Shown one piece after another: positions 49,815 to 60,316 of a DNA stretch of 64,000 nt (within the stretch, counting starts at the first letter, position 1; each line of letters opens with the position of its first letter). The stretch covers positions 1,185,001-1,249,000 of the forward strand of contig NZ_CP054151.1 in NCBI RefSeq assembly GCF_021310995.1, given 5' to 3'. The translations under genes were made by a program, and so were the position numbers. The stretch is from Agrobacterium vaccinii (GTDB lineage Bacteria > Pseudomonadota > Alphaproteobacteria > Rhizobiales > Rhizobiaceae). Under the pieces are notes generated by a model. It was not told where the DNA came from. It did not search any database and saw only the letters and a list, made by a program, of their open reading frames with translations.

Positions 49815-49954
49815 CAACCCGACGCATAGAAAAATGCCGCGTGTCTTGTCTCAAGGCGCGCGGCACTTGCGTTTTGAACAACAAAAGTAAGAAGCAGGCC
49901 GCAAAGGTCGCTACCCGCGCATAGGTTCCGGCCGGAACAGATCGAAGGTTTCTC

Positions 49955-50959
49955 ATGATTGGCTTTCTCGTGCGGCGCATTGCCGTGCTCATCCCGACAT
50001 TCATCGGGGTTTCCATTATCGCGTTTCTGTTCATTCGGCTTTTGCCGGGCGATCCGGTCGCACTTCTGTCGGGCGAACGTGTCATGTCGCCCGAGCGTCA
50101 TGCGCAGATCAGCGCGGCACTCGGCATGGACCGTCCCATGATCATCCAGTATCTGGATTACCTCAAAGGTATCCTGATGGGTGATTTCGGCACGTCCATC
50201 GTGTCCAAGACGCCTATTCTCACGCAGTTCAAGGCACTGTTCCCGGCCACCGTGGAACTGTCCTTCTGCGCCATGATCATCGCCATCGCCATCGGCATTC
50301 CGGCAGGCGTCATCGCGGCCATCAAGCGCGGATCGATCTTCGATCAGGGCGTCATGGGCGTGGCACTTGTTGGCTACTCCATGCCGATCTTCTGGTGGGG
50401 TCTGCTGCTGATCATCCTGTTTTCCGGTATCCTGCAATGGACACCGGTCTCGGGACGCATCTCGCTGATGTTCTATTTCCCGCCTGTCACCGGCTTTATG
50501 CTGATCGACTCGCTGCTGTCTGGACAGAAGGGCGCATTTGCGTCGGCGCTCAGCCATCTGGCGCTGCCATCCATCGTGCTGGCCACGATTCCGCTGGCGG
50601 TCATCGCCCGTCAGACGCGCTCTGCCATGCTGGAAGTGCTGTCGGAAGACTATGTGCGCACCGCCCGCGCCAAGGGTCTTTCACCGTTCAGAGTGATTGG
50701 CATCCACGCGCTGCGCAATGCCATGATCCCCGTCATCACCACCATCGGCCTTCAGGTCGGCGTCATGCTGGCCGGTGCGATTCTTACCGAAACGATCTTC
50801 TCCTGGCCCGGCATCGGCAAATGGATGGTCGATAGCGTCTTCCGCCGTGACTACCCTGTCATTCAGGGCGGTCTCCTGCTGATTGCGGGCATCATCATGG
50901 TCGTCAACCTCATCGTTGACCTCATGTATGGCCTCATCAATCCGCGCATCCGGCATTAA
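49955..50959 (+). CDS. dppB: Dipeptide ABC transporter permease DppB-like
   Basis: 334 residues. MIGFLVRRIAVLIPTFIGVS is the standard N-terminal helix. RLLPGDPVALLSGE is the family loop, followed by six helices. The EAA loop near VLSEDYVRTARAKGLSPFRVIGIHALRNAMIP (central part YVRTARAKGLSPFRVIGIHA) contacts the ATPases. Ends FSWPGIGKWMVDSVFRRDYP. 140 bp after dppA, which may allow higher dppA expression. Confidence 0.94.
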   Translation: MIGFLVRRIAVLIPTFIGVSIIAFLFIRLLPGDPVALLSGERVMSPERHAQISAALGMDRPMIIQYLDYLKGILMGDFGTSIVSKTPILTQFKALFPATVELSFCAMIIAIAIGIPAGVIAAIKRGSIFDQGVMGVALVGYSMPIFWWGLLLIILFSGILQWTPVSGRISLMFYFPPVTGFMLIDSLLSGQKGAFASALSHLALPSIVLATIPLAVIARQTRSAMLEVLSEDYVRTARAKGLSPFRVIGIHALRNAMIPVITTIGLQVGVMLAGAILTETIFSWPGIGKWMVDSVFRRDYPVIQGGLLLIAGIIMVVNLIVDLMYGLINPRIRH

Positions 50960-50975
50960 AGAAGAGGATCGTTTC

Positions 50976-51893
50976 ATGGCCGATACCGCCATCATCAAAA
51001 AAGCCGAGCCGGTTTCCTCTTCCGCCATGCGCAAGCAGATGCTGAAGGAATTCTGGTTCTATTTCTCCGAAAACAAGGGCGCCGTGATCGGCCTCTATGT
51101 TTTCGTCGCCCTTGTGATCGTCGCAATTCTGGCGCCCGTCATCGCACCGCATTCGCCGTTCCAGCAGTACCGCGATTTCGTTCTGCTGCCGCCCGCGTGG
51201 ATGGAAGGCGGTAATCTTTCCTACCTTCTGGGCACCGATCCCGTCGGTCGCGATATTCTGTCGCGTCTGATCTACGGTGCGCAATATTCGCTGTTCATCG
51301 GCGTTTTCGTCACCACACTGTCGCTCTCCACCGGCGTTATCATCGGCGTTCTCGCCGGTTATTATCGCGGCTGGCTCGATACGGTCATCATGCGCCTGAT
51401 GGATATCATTCTGGCCTTCCCGTCGCTGCTGCTCGCGCTCGTTCTGGTCGCGATCCTCGGCCCGGGACTGACCAACGGCATGATCGCGATTGCGCTCGTT
51501 CTTCAGCCGCATTTCGTGCGCCTGACCCGTGCTGCCGTGATGGCGGAAAAGTCCAAGGACTACGTGACCGCTTCGCGTCTGGCCGGTGCCGGACCGCTGC
51601 GTCTAATGTTCCGCACCATTCTGCCCAACTGCACGGCACCGCTCATCGTGCAGGCAACGCTGTCGTTTTCGAATGCCATTCTCGATGCCGCAGCACTCGG
51701 CTTCCTCGGCATGGGCGCACAGCCGCCTGCACCGGAATGGGGCACCATGCTTGCCGAAGCGCGTGAGTTCATTTTGCGCGCATGGTGGGTCGTTACTTTC
51801 CCCGGCATTGCCATCCTCGTGACCGTTCTCGCCATCAATCTGGTGGGTGATGGTCTGCGCGATGCGCTTGACCCGAAACTGAAGAGGTCCTGA
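50976..51893 (+). CDS. dppC: Dipeptide ABC transporter permease DppC-like
   Basis: 305 residues from ATG 50976, 16 bp after dppB with GAAGAGG upstream. An N-terminal OppC_N segment (LKEFWFYFSENKGAVIGLYVF) precedes LLGTDPVGRDILSRLIYGAQ, the DppC signature. The EAA loop is KSKDYVTASRLAGAGPLRLMF; ends LGFLGMGAQPPAPEWGTMLAEA. Heterodimer partner of DppB. Confidence 0.94.
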   Translation: MADTAIIKKAEPVSSSAMRKQMLKEFWFYFSENKGAVIGLYVFVALVIVAILAPVIAPHSPFQQYRDFVLLPPAWMEGGNLSYLLGTDPVGRDILSRLIYGAQYSLFIGVFVTTLSLSTGVIIGVLAGYYRGWLDTVIMRLMDIILAFPSLLLALVLVAILGPGLTNGMIAIALVLQPHFVRLTRAAVMAEKSKDYVTASRLAGAGPLRLMFRTILPNCTAPLIVQATLSFSNAILDAAALGFLGMGAQPPAPEWGTMLAEAREFILRAWWVVTFPGIAILVTVLAINLVGDGLRDALDPKLKRS

Positions 51894-51894
51894 C

Positions 51895-52757
<863 letters not shown>

Positions 52758-52761
<4 letters not shown>

Positions 52762-53603
52762 CCGGCAACAACACCATGCTCGAAATCCGCAATATGAAGC
52801 GGGATTACCATATGGCAGGCGGCTTCATGAAGCCTTCCAAGACCATTCACGCCGTCAAGGGCGTGTCCTTTGCGCTGGAAACCGGCAAGACGCTGGCCAT
52901 CGTCGGCGAAAGCGGCTGCGGTAAGTCCACGCTGGCGCGCATGTTGACCTTCATCGATGAGCCGACTTCCGGCGAGTTGCTGATCGACGGCCAGAAGGTC
53001 GATACCCGTCCCGGCCATCTGACGGCTGAAATGCGCCAGAAGGTGCAGATCGTGTTCCAGAACCCCTACGGCTCTCTCAACCCGCGCCAGAAGATCGGCG
53101 ACGTGCTGGGCGAGCCGCTGCTCATCAACACCAAGATGTCGGCTGCGGAGCGTCGCGAGAAGGCAAACGAGATGCTGGTGCGCGTGGGTCTGGGGCCTGA
53201 ACACTATAATCGCTACCCGCACATGTTCTCTGGCGGCCAGCGCCAGCGTATCGCCATTGCGCGTGCGTTGATGCTGAACCCGAAGCTCCTAGTGCTGGAC
53301 GAGCCTGTCTCGGCGCTCGACCTTTCGGTTCAGGCGCAGGTGCTCAACCTGCTGTCCGACCTTCAGGACGAGTTCGGCCTGACCTACGTCTTCATCTCCC
53401 ACGATCTGTCGGTGGTGAAGTATCTCGCCGATGAGGTGATGGTGATGTATTTCGGCGAAGCCGTGGAATACGGCACGCGTGAAGAGGTGTTCAACAACCC
53501 CCAGCACGCCTACACCCGCACCCTGTTCGCCGCCACCCCTAAAGCCGACGTGGATTCGATCCGCGCCCGCATGGCAGCGAAGAACATGGCCAAGGCTGGT
53601 TGA
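52758..53603 (+). CDS. dppF: Dipeptide ABC transporter ATP-binding protein DppF-like
   Basis: 281 residues, ATG overlapping the dppD stop. Walker A IVGESGCGKSTLARM, Q-loop IVFQNPYGSLNPRQKIGD, signature FSGGQRQRIAIARAL, Walker B LLVLDEPVSALDLS, H-loop FISHDLSVVKYLA. C-terminal oligo_HPY region HAYTRTLFAATP. With DppD it powers the transporter. Last gene of the operon; a hairpin follows at 53614. Confidence 0.94.
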
Positions 53604-53613
53604 GGGATAGGAG

Positions 53614-53635
53614 GAGCCCGGTTATGGCCGGGCTC
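53614..53635 (+). terminator. Hairpin after dppF
   Basis: GAGCCCGG (53614-53621) and CCGGGCTC (53628-53635) with a 6-nt loop, 10 bp after the stop. Short T content downstream; probable terminator. Confidence 0.6.
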
Positions 53636-53752
53636 TGATGTTGGGGTGGTTGTGGGTTATGCCTGCTGTCCGCCGACTAGCAACATTAGCTGCCGTCAGC
53701 CTCTGGCTCGTCCCTGATATCTGCCACGTCGTATCCGCAGAAGCGTGATTAG

Positions 53753-53775
53753 ATCCTCGGGACAAGCCCGAGGAT
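53753..53775. repeat. Rhizobial-type short palindromic intergenic repeat
   Basis: ATCCTCGGG-ACAAG-CCCGAGGAT, 9-bp perfect arms. This ATCCTCGGG(N)AAGCCCGAGGAT palindrome is of a kind I recall as dispersed in Rhizobiaceae intergenic DNA. Only one copy was noticed in this window. Confidence 0.6.
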
Positions 53776-53847
53776 GGCGGAGGTAGTGGATGTTTTGGAC
53801 CTTAGTCAGGCGATGCACCATCACCCTCCCGAAATCTCACGCAAGCC

Positions 53848-54030
53848 CTAGATCACCGGATAAAGCGACCAGAAGAACAACTCGTGTTCCTGATCCTTGT
53901 CGTGCTGTTCCGACTCGTCCCTGGTTTTCGTTTCCGTGGTGAAGCCGCGCTCGCGGTTGAGCTTGTCTTCCTGGGCCTTGCGACCAAGTCCGAACAGGTC
54001 GAAGGATAGCATATTGAAGCCAGCAACCAT
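53848..54030 (-). CDS. Small hypothetical protein
   Basis: 60 residues, ATG 54030, with GAGGGACAAAA upstream. Hydrophobic start (MVAGFNMLSFDLFGLGRKAQ), a charged centre (ETKTRDESEQHDKDQEHE) and hydrophobic end (LFFWSLYPVI). The amphipathic plan and good start signal suggest a real short gene. No family is recognised. Confidence 0.5.
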   Translation of the reverse strand: MVAGFNMLSFDLFGLGRKAQEDKLNRERGFTTETKTRDESEQHDKDQEHELFFWSLYPVI

Positions 54031-54214
54031 TTTTGTCCCTCTTCGTCACAGTGTTTAACGAGAGGTAAAGTTTTGCGCGTTGCCACGTTTTCGTCAAGAT
54101 TGCCGATGGAATTAGTCTGTTACTCCTGTGGATGAGTTGAAGGATTTCATTCTTGAAAAGCGCTAATATGCGAAGATTCATTCCGACTTCGCGAAATGCC
54201 GCTCAAAAGCTCCA

Positions 54215-55312
54215 TTACGAGCGGTAGGATTGAACGGCGGCGCGCAGGGCCTGATCGAGATCGGCGGCTTGGCCTGCGGCTTCAAGCGCGCGGGAAAAAG
54301 CGGTCAGATTGGCGAGCACAGATTCCTCATTGGCGCGCTGTCCGGTGTGGTTGAGGCGAACCAGCCGCTCCGTGCCGGGACCGACGCCCGCGGTGATATC
54401 CGCACCGGCTATCGTGCGGCGTGAGAGGAAAGTTTCGCGGTCGATATCCGGCGGCAGAACGGCTGTTGTGACAAGGGCGGATGCGGATGGCTCCTGTGCC
54501 CAGAGTTCTGCCCCCAATGCTACGAGCCCGGCGCGTGTGGCACGCTTTGCCAGATCATGTCTCCGCAGCACGTTGTCCATGCCCTCAGCCTCGATCCGGT
54601 CGAGGGCGGATTGGAGCGCGAAGAATTCGAGCGGGGCGGGGGTGCCGGGAATGGTGCCACGGCCAGTGTCGAGCCATTGCTCCCTCTGATCCATCAGCGA
54701 CAGGATGGAGGTTCGGGGGGCTGTCGAGTGGTCCAACAGGGTCCATGCCTTGGAGCTAACCGAGATTGCCGAAAGCCCTGCCGGTCCCGAGAGTGATTTC
54801 TGCGGGCCGATCACGGCGATGTCGATCCCCAGACCGTCGACATCGAGCGGATGTCCGCCGATGGAGGCCACAGCATCGACGATGGTGAGGATGCCACGGT
54901 CCTTTGCGAGGGCAACGATCTCTTCCAGCGGGTTGAGAATGCCGCTCGCGGATTCGGCGTGCACGAGGGCAAGTGCTGCTATGTCGGGGTTGGCGTCCAG
55001 TTGCGCTTGCACTGCCTTCGCGTTGATCTGGTGACCTGGCTCTGCAGACAGATTGGTGACATCGGCACCGCCGCGTTGCAGCCAGTGGCCGAACCACGTG
55101 CCGTATGGGCTCGTGACGATGTTGAGGGCGGAAAGGCCGGGACGTGCAAGGCTGGTTGCCACCGCTTCCAGCGCGACCACCGCCTCTGCCTGTATCAGCA
55201 GGACATCGTTTTTCGTGCCCATCGCATGCGCCAATCGGTCTGCCAGCATCGCGTAGCGTTCTGCGGGAAAGGGCGGAATGTCGAGCAGATGGCTCCAGTC
55301 ACGGTTGGGCAT
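54215..55312 (-). CDS. Class V PLP-dependent aminotransferase (alanine-glyoxylate type)
   Basis: 365 residues. Fold type I, class V: HAESASGILNPLEEIVALAKD, ILTIVDAVASIGGHPLDVDG with the PLP-binding Asp, VIGPQKSLSGPAGLSAIS with the Schiff-base Lys, and TAGVGPGTERLVRLNHTGQ at the C-terminus. Resembles serine/alanine-glyoxylate aminotransferases or (S)-ureidoglycine-glyoxylate aminotransferase-like enzymes. Start overlaps the end of the ABC ATPase gene by 14 bp, so it is the last gene of the minus-strand ABC operon and probably deaminates the imported compound. Confidence 0.88.
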   Translation of the reverse strand: MPNRDWSHLLDIPPFPAERYAMLADRLAHAMGTKNDVLLIQAEAVVALEAVATSLARPGLSALNIVTSPYGTWFGHWLQRGGADVTNLSAEPGHQINAKAVQAQLDANPDIAALALVHAESASGILNPLEEIVALAKDRGILTIVDAVASIGGHPLDVDGLGIDIAVIGPQKSLSGPAGLSAISVSSKAWTLLDHSTAPRTSILSLMDQREQWLDTGRGTIPGTPAPLEFFALQSALDRIEAEGMDNVLRRHDLAKRATRAGLVALGAELWAQEPSASALVTTAVLPPDIDRETFLSRRTIAGADITAGVGPGTERLVRLNHTGQRANEESVLANLTAFSRALEAAGQAADLDQALRAAVQSYRS

Positions 55313-56096
55313 GGTTTAGGTCCTTATCAAGCAGCAAGGCAGGAACAGCGCCGACGAGGCGGCGGGCAGTCTGCGATTGCGGGTTGGAAACGATGCGTTG
55401 CGTCTCTCCATATTCCACGATCTGCCCTGCCTCCATGATGAAGACGCGGTGGCAGACGGCGCGGATAACGGCAATGTCGTGGGAGACGAAAAGGCAGGCA
55501 AGGCCGGTTTCGCGCTGAAGGGAAACGAGGAGCGAGAGGATTTGGGCCCGGACCGAGACATCGAGCGCCGACACCGCCTCATCCATAACGATCAGCGACG
55601 GGCGGGTGGCGAGAGCACGGGCGATGGCGACACGCTGCCGCTGCCCGCCGGAAAGCTCCAGCACGGGCCGGGCCGCGACATCGGCTGGCAGACCGACACG
55701 TTCCAGCAGCCGTGCAACCTCTGCCGCCCGCGCCTTTGCCGCAACGATCTCGTGGATGCGCAGTGGTTCTCCGATAACGGTGGCAACCGTGGACCGAGGG
55801 TTGAAGGCGGCGTTGGTGTCCTGAAACACCATCTGCATATGCCGCCTTGCATGGCGCAAACTGCTGCCGGATAGGGCGAGCCAGTTCTCGCCGCGAAACG
55901 TTACGCTGCCCGCATCCGGTTCGATCAGGCGCATGATAAGGCGTGCGAGCGTGGATTTGCCACAGCCCGAGGGCCCGGCAAGCCCCAGCGTTTCGCCCTG
56001 CTCCAGCGTGAAGGACACATCGCGCACGGCATGGGTTTCGCGTTTGCGATCGCGGTAGGTTTTGCATATGCCGTCAACCGACAGGAGAGTAGCCAT
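55299..56096 (-). CDS. Opp/Dpp-type ABC transporter ATP-binding protein (F-type)
   Basis: 265 residues from ATG 56096, overlapping the upstream stop (TGATG). Walker A LAGPSGCGKSTLARL, Q-loop MVFQDTNAAFNPRSTV, signature LSGGQRQRVAIARAL, Walker B SLIVMDEAVSALDVS, H-loop LFVSHDIAVIRAV. The Walker B glutamate is followed by Ala instead of Pro. Partner of the ATPase at 56096-56891. Confidence 0.93.
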   Translation of the reverse strand: MATLLSVDGICKTYRDRKRETHAVRDVSFTLEQGETLGLAGPSGCGKSTLARLIMRLIEPDAGSVTFRGENWLALSGSSLRHARRHMQMVFQDTNAAFNPRSTVATVIGEPLRIHEIVAAKARAAEVARLLERVGLPADVAARPVLELSGGQRQRVAIARALATRPSLIVMDEAVSALDVSVRAQILSLLVSLQRETGLACLFVSHDIAVIRAVCHRVFIMEAGQIVEYGETQRIVSNPQSQTARRLVGAVPALLLDKDLNHAQP

Positions 56097-56891
56097 CAGC
56101 ACATACTCTCGATCAGCGGTGGCGTGGTGATGTCGATATGCGCGGCGAGCAGGCTTTTCGTGTAGGCATGCTGCGGGGTGGAGAGCATACTTGCTGCTCT
56201 ACCCGTCTCGACCAGACGACCGGATTTCAGCACGGCAATGTCATCCGCAAGCGACGAGGCCAGCGCGATGTCATGGGTGATGAAGAGCAGCGTCATGCCG
56301 TTTTGCTGCACCAACCTGTCCAGCAACCGGGCGATGGCAGCCTGCGTGATGGTATCGAGCGCACTGGTGGCTTCGTCCGCAATCAGAATTTTAGGCCTGG
56401 CGGCGATGGCGGCGGCAATGGCCACGCGCTGGCGCTGCCCGCCGGACATCTGATGCGGATAGGCGTCCAGTAGGGATGAGGGATGGGGAAGCTGCACCTC
56501 GTTCAACAGATCGCGGGCGTGGGCAAGGCCCTGTTTCCACGACAGGCCCAGATGCCGAACGGCCCCTTCGGCCACCTGTTCGCCGATGGTCAGTACGGGG
56601 TTGAGACTGGCGCCGGGGTCCTGAAACACATAGCCGATATCGCGTCCGGCTAATGGCACCGGAGTGCCGGTTGCAAGATGCCAGACGACGTCGCCCGAGG
56701 ATTGAGCGCCCGGCGGCAGGAGATGCGCCAGTGTTCTGGCCAGCGTGCTTTTGCCCGATCCGCTCTCGCCGATGATGGCCAGACGGCGGTTGACGGCTAT
56801 CGATAGCGAGACATTCTGTAGGGCAGGACTGGTTGCGCCCGCATAGGTGACGCTGAGATCATGGATATCGCAGACCGGGTTCTGGTTCATG
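56096..56891 (-). CDS. Opp/Dpp-type ABC transporter ATP-binding protein (D-type)
   Basis: 264 residues from ATG 56891 (MNQNPVCDIHDL), overlapping the permease stop by 5 bp. Walker A IIGESGSGKSTLARTL, Q-loop YVFQDPGASLNPVLTI, signature MSGGQRQRVAIAAAI, Walker B ILIADEATSALD, H-loop LFITHDIALASSL. The open frame continues to 57274 but that part is the permease in another frame. Forms the ATPase pair with the next gene. Confidence 0.93.
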
Positions 56892-57717
56892 GCGTCTGCA
56901 CCTGTCTGGCGAGCGCCTTGTTGATGCCTTCCGCAAAGAGATAGACGCCGAGCACCGTGACCAGCAGGCCAAGGCCGGGAATGATGGAGAGATAGGCGGC
57001 GGAGCGGAGCACATTGCGGCCTTGCGCAATCATCGAGCCCCAGGTGACGACGTTGGGATCGCCAAGGCCGAGAAAGGACAGCGCGGCCTCGGTTAAAATG
57101 GCAGCGGCGACGATGATGGCAGCGAGCGCCAGTACCGGGGCCAGCGCATTGGGCAGGATTTGCCGCAGGGCGATTTCCAGCGGATGCATGCCGATGGCGC
57201 GTGCCGATGCCACGTAATCGCGCTCGCGGATGGAAAGCACCTGCGCCCGTGTCAGCCGGGCTGGGTCCGCCCATGCGCTGAGTGCGATGGCCAGCACGAC
57301 GATGGGTGTGGACGCGCCGATGGTGCTGACGAAGGCCAGTGCCAGCAGAAAGCTGGGCACGATCTGAAATGCATCCGTGACCCGCATCAGCGCCTCATCC
57401 ACAAGCCCACCGGCAAAGCCCGCAAGCGTGCCGACGACAGCACCGATGATGAGGGCTGCGGCAGCGGCGCTGATGCCGACGGTGAGCGAAATGCGCGCGC
57501 CGTGAAACAGCCCGGCCAGCACGTCGCGCCCCAGACTATCGGTGCCGAGCGGCAGCGCCGGATCGACAAAGGGTACAATCAGCGGCGCGCCGACGATGGA
57601 CAGTGGGTCCCTGGGAAACAGAAAGGGCGCGGCGATGGCGGCGCTGGCGATGAGGAGCAGGATGAAGAGGCCAATCAGGCCTTCCGCGCTGCGTGGTATC
57701 TGTCGCAGAAGGCTCAT
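56887..57717 (-). CDS. Opp/Dpp-type ABC transporter permease (C-type)
   Basis: 276 residues from ATG 57717, which overlaps the previous permease stop by 4 bp. Hydrophobic start GLIGLFILLLIASAAIAAPF, LGTDSLGRDVLAGLFHGARI signature, EAA loop RERDYVASARAIGMHPLEIA, and ALSFLGLGDPNVVTWGSMIA. The longer open frame to 58494 is not coding beyond 57717. Confidence 0.93.
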   Translation of the reverse strand: MSLLRQIPRSAEGLIGLFILLLIASAAIAAPFLFPRDPLSIVGAPLIVPFVDPALPLGTDSLGRDVLAGLFHGARISLTVGISAAAAALIIGAVVGTLAGFAGGLVDEALMRVTDAFQIVPSFLLALAFVSTIGASTPIVVLAIALSAWADPARLTRAQVLSIRERDYVASARAIGMHPLEIALRQILPNALAPVLALAAIIVAAAILTEAALSFLGLGDPNVVTWGSMIAQGRNVLRSAAYLSIIPGLGLLVTVLGVYLFAEGINKALARQVQTP

Positions 57718-58703
57718 GCCGTGCCCTCCTGCGCGCCGATGCGCGGATCGAGCACGGCGTAGAGGAGGTCGACCACCAGATTGATCAGAATGACGAAGAC
57801 GGCGCTGGTCAGGATAATGCCCATCAACAGCGGCGTATCGCGCCCGCTGACGGCTTCCTGCGCCAGCCTGCCGAAGCCCGGAACGGCAAAGACGCTTTCG
57901 ATGACGACGCTGCCGCCCAGCATGGCTGCGGATTGAAGGCCAAGCACCGTAACCAGCGACAGCGCTGCGTTTCGGGCGACGTGGCGCAGGACGATGCGGC
58001 GGTACGACAGGCCTTTGGAGCGTGCGAAATCGACGAATTCCAGCCGCCAAATCTCGGCCATGGCGCTTCGCATAACCCGCAGAAACAGCGCCAGATAAAT
58101 GAAGCCGAGGCTGGCCACGGGCAAGACGAGATGCCGGGCGATATCCAGCGCTCTTTCCAGCCCCTGTTCGCCGGACGCGATGGTTTCGATGCCCGATGTT
58201 GGCAGCCAGCGCAGCTTGACGGAAAAGGCGATGACCAACACCAGCCCCAGCCAGAAACCCGGCATGGCGTAAAGCGCCAGCGACAGCGTGGACAGCGCCC
58301 GATCCTGCACGCTGCCGGGCTTTGCACCCGCAATGATGCCGAGCGTGGAGCCGAGCGCAAAGGACAGTGCCGTGGCGCTTCCCATCAGCAGCAAAGTGTT
58401 GGGTAGGCGCTCGAGGATCAGCGACAGGACCGGGCGGTCGAAGGCGACGGACCAGCCCAGATCGAGCCGCGCCACTGACGAGACGTAAAGCCACAGGCGG
58501 GCCAGCATGGATTGGTCGAGGCTGTATTGGCTGCGCAATGTCTCACGCAGAGCGGCATCGCCGCCGCCAATGGAGACGAGATAGGCATCGACAGCATCGC
58601 CCGAGGCGTTTTCGAGCAGCAGGAAGGTCAGCAGCAGAATGATTGTCAGCACCGGAATGGCGCTGAGCAACCGACGGCCTATGATCCTGCCCGCACCCTT
58701 CAC
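57714..58703 (-). CDS. Opp/Dpp-type ABC transporter permease (B-type)
   Basis: 329 residues from GTG 58703 (VKGAGRIIGRRLLSAIPVL), 2 bp past the binding-protein stop; the open frame above it overlaps that gene. Standard features: ENASGDAVDAYLVSIGG in place of the PGDP loop, FALGSTLGIIAGAKPGS, EAA loop FVDFARSKGLSYRRIVLRHV, and FAVPGFGRLAQEAVSGRDTP. Confidence 0.92.
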   Translation of the reverse strand: MKGAGRIIGRRLLSAIPVLTIILLLTFLLLENASGDAVDAYLVSIGGGDAALRETLRSQYSLDQSMLARLWLYVSSVARLDLGWSVAFDRPVLSLILERLPNTLLLMGSATALSFALGSTLGIIAGAKPGSVQDRALSTLSLALYAMPGFWLGLVLVIAFSVKLRWLPTSGIETIASGEQGLERALDIARHLVLPVASLGFIYLALFLRVMRSAMAEIWRLEFVDFARSKGLSYRRIVLRHVARNAALSLVTVLGLQSAAMLGGSVVIESVFAVPGFGRLAQEAVSGRDTPLLMGIILTSAVFVILINLVVDLLYAVLDPRIGAQEGTA

Positions 58704-58705
58704 CG

Positions 58706-60316
58706 CTATGCCTGCAACGCCGTGTCCGCCCAGTTGGAAACGGCCCAGCGCGGATTGCTGGCAACGTTGTTGACGGTATCGCGGGCAACGGTGATGAAGC
58801 CCCATTCCGCAACATTGATGAGCGGCAGGTCCTGCGTCACCTGTTTCTGGAACTGCTTGTAAAGCTCCGTGCGGGCTTTTTCATCGATGGTTTCGGCGGC
58901 CTTGTCGATCAGTGCATCCAGCTCTTTGTTTTCATAACCACCCTGGTTAGAGAAGCCGACACCCGCAGGCGTGCCAGACTTGACAAGAATGGTGGTGGAA
59001 ATCGCCGGGTCGCCTCTGAAGACCGGCGGTGCGACGGCCAGATCGAAGGCGTGGTCGGTATAGACGGCCTTCTGGTGAGCGGCGGCGTCGTTATTGACCA
59101 GTTCCGCGTCGATGCCGATCTCTGCCAGAGCCTGACGCAGATAGGCGCCGAACTGCTTGGTCTCGTTGAAATAGGGTGCGGGCAAAAGCTTCAGAGAGAA
59201 GCGGGTGCCGTTGGCGGCGCGCTTGTAACCCGCCTCATCCAGCAGCGCATTGGCCTTGGCGATATCGAAATCATAGGTCTCGACATCCGGTGTGTAGAAT
59301 TGCGGCGCGTTTTTCGGCACGGGGCCGGTGGAAGCAGTGGCATAGCCTAAAAAGACGGTGTCAACGACGAGCTTCTTGTCGATAGCATGGGCGATGGCCT
59401 GACGGACCTTCAGGTCTGCCAGTTCCTTTCGGCGATGGTTGATCTCGACCACCAGCTGATAGGTCAGCGCCTCGTAACCATCAGCGATGACTTTGATACC
59501 CGGCTCCTTGGCAATGCGCGCGAGGTCCGACAGGGGCACAGCGGAAAAGGCTGCGAGCTGGATTTCTTCGGCTTCCAGCGCAGACGCTGCACCCGCCCGG
59601 TCCGGCAGGACGCGGTAGATGATTTCTTCGAGCTTCGGTGCGCCTTTGACCCAATAGGTCTCGTTGCGCGTCAGCCGGTAATATTCGCCCGGCTTGTATT
59701 CCGCAAAGACGAATGGACCCGTGCCAACGGGCTTTGTATTGGCCGGGTTGGTGGCGATATCGGTGCCTTCGTACAGGTGCTTGGGAATGACGCTGGTGAC
59801 GACCGGCAGGGCGTTGCGCAGAAGCTGGAACGGTGTCGGCTTGGAAAAACGGAAGATGGCGGTATGTTCGTCCGGCGTATCGACCGCTTCGAGATTGGCG
59901 AAGACGAGACGTCCAAGGTTTTGCAGCGGCTTCCACACAGAAAGTGCCGAAAACGCGACATCTGCCGAGGTGAATGGCTTGCCATCATGCCACGTCACGC
60001 CTTCACGCAGTTTGAACGTGGCGCTGAGGCCATCGGCAGAGCCTTCCCATTCCGTCGCCAGACGTGGCTCCAGCCCATCCTTGCCTTTGAAAGATGCTTC
60101 GGCCAGGGGCTCCACGATCTTGCTGGAAATGTAGAAGACGCCGTTGGAGGCAACGATGGCCGGATTGAGATTTTTCGGTTCCGAATCCGCCGCTACGACG
60201 AGGCGACCGCTGCCGCCCGCTGCCCACGCAAAGCCGGGGCGAACAAGCGTTGTCGAGGCTGCCAGAAGGGCTGCGGTCTTGATGAGGGAGCGTCGGGAAA
60301 GCGACAGGGTCGGCAT
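58706..60316 (-). CDS. ABC transporter substrate-binding protein (family 5)
   Basis: 536 residues from ATG 60316. Twin-arginine leader SRRSLIKTAALLAAS with Ala-rich cleavage region. SBP_bac_5 features: KIVEPLAEASFKGKDGLEPR, FKLREGVTWHDGKPFTSADV, KPVGTGPFVFAEYKPGEYYR, LADLKVRQAIAHAIDKKLVV. The pattern resembles binding proteins for peptides or opine-like amino compounds. First gene of the minus-strand operon SBP-permease-permease-ATPase-ATPase-aminotransferase. Ligand unknown; the aminotransferase suggests an amino compound. Confidence 0.92.
   Translation of the reverse strand: MPTLSLSRRSLIKTAALLAASTTLVRPGFAWAAGGSGRLVVAADSEPKNLNPAIVASNGVFYISSKIVEPLAEASFKGKDGLEPRLATEWEGSADGLSATFKLREGVTWHDGKPFTSADVAFSALSVWKPLQNLGRLVFANLEAVDTPDEHTAIFRFSKPTPFQLLRNALPVVTSVIPKHLYEGTDIATNPANTKPVGTGPFVFAEYKPGEYYRLTRNETYWVKGAPKLEEIIYRVLPDRAGAASALEAEEIQLAAFSAVPLSDLARIAKEPGIKVIADGYEALTYQLVVEINHRRKELADLKVRQAIAHAIDKKLVVDTVFLGYATASTGPVPKNAPQFYTPDVETYDFDIAKANALLDEAGYKRAANGTRFSLKLLPAPYFNETKQFGAYLRQALAEIGIDAELVNNDAAAHQKAVYTDHAFDLAVAPPVFRGDPAISTTILVKSGTPAGVGFSNQGGYENKELDALIDKAAETIDEKARTELYKQFQKQVTQDLPLINVAEWGFITVARDTVNNVASNPRWAVSNWADTALQA

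Noticed and set aside
48231..49817. 528-codon antisense frame across dppA
   Set aside because: Long antisense frames are common over GC-rich genes; dppA has signal peptide and family motifs, the antisense has none.
57718..58494. N-terminal extension of the C-type permease to 58494
   Set aside because: It overlaps the B-type permease in another frame and lacks helices; ATG 57717 gives the normal permease start.
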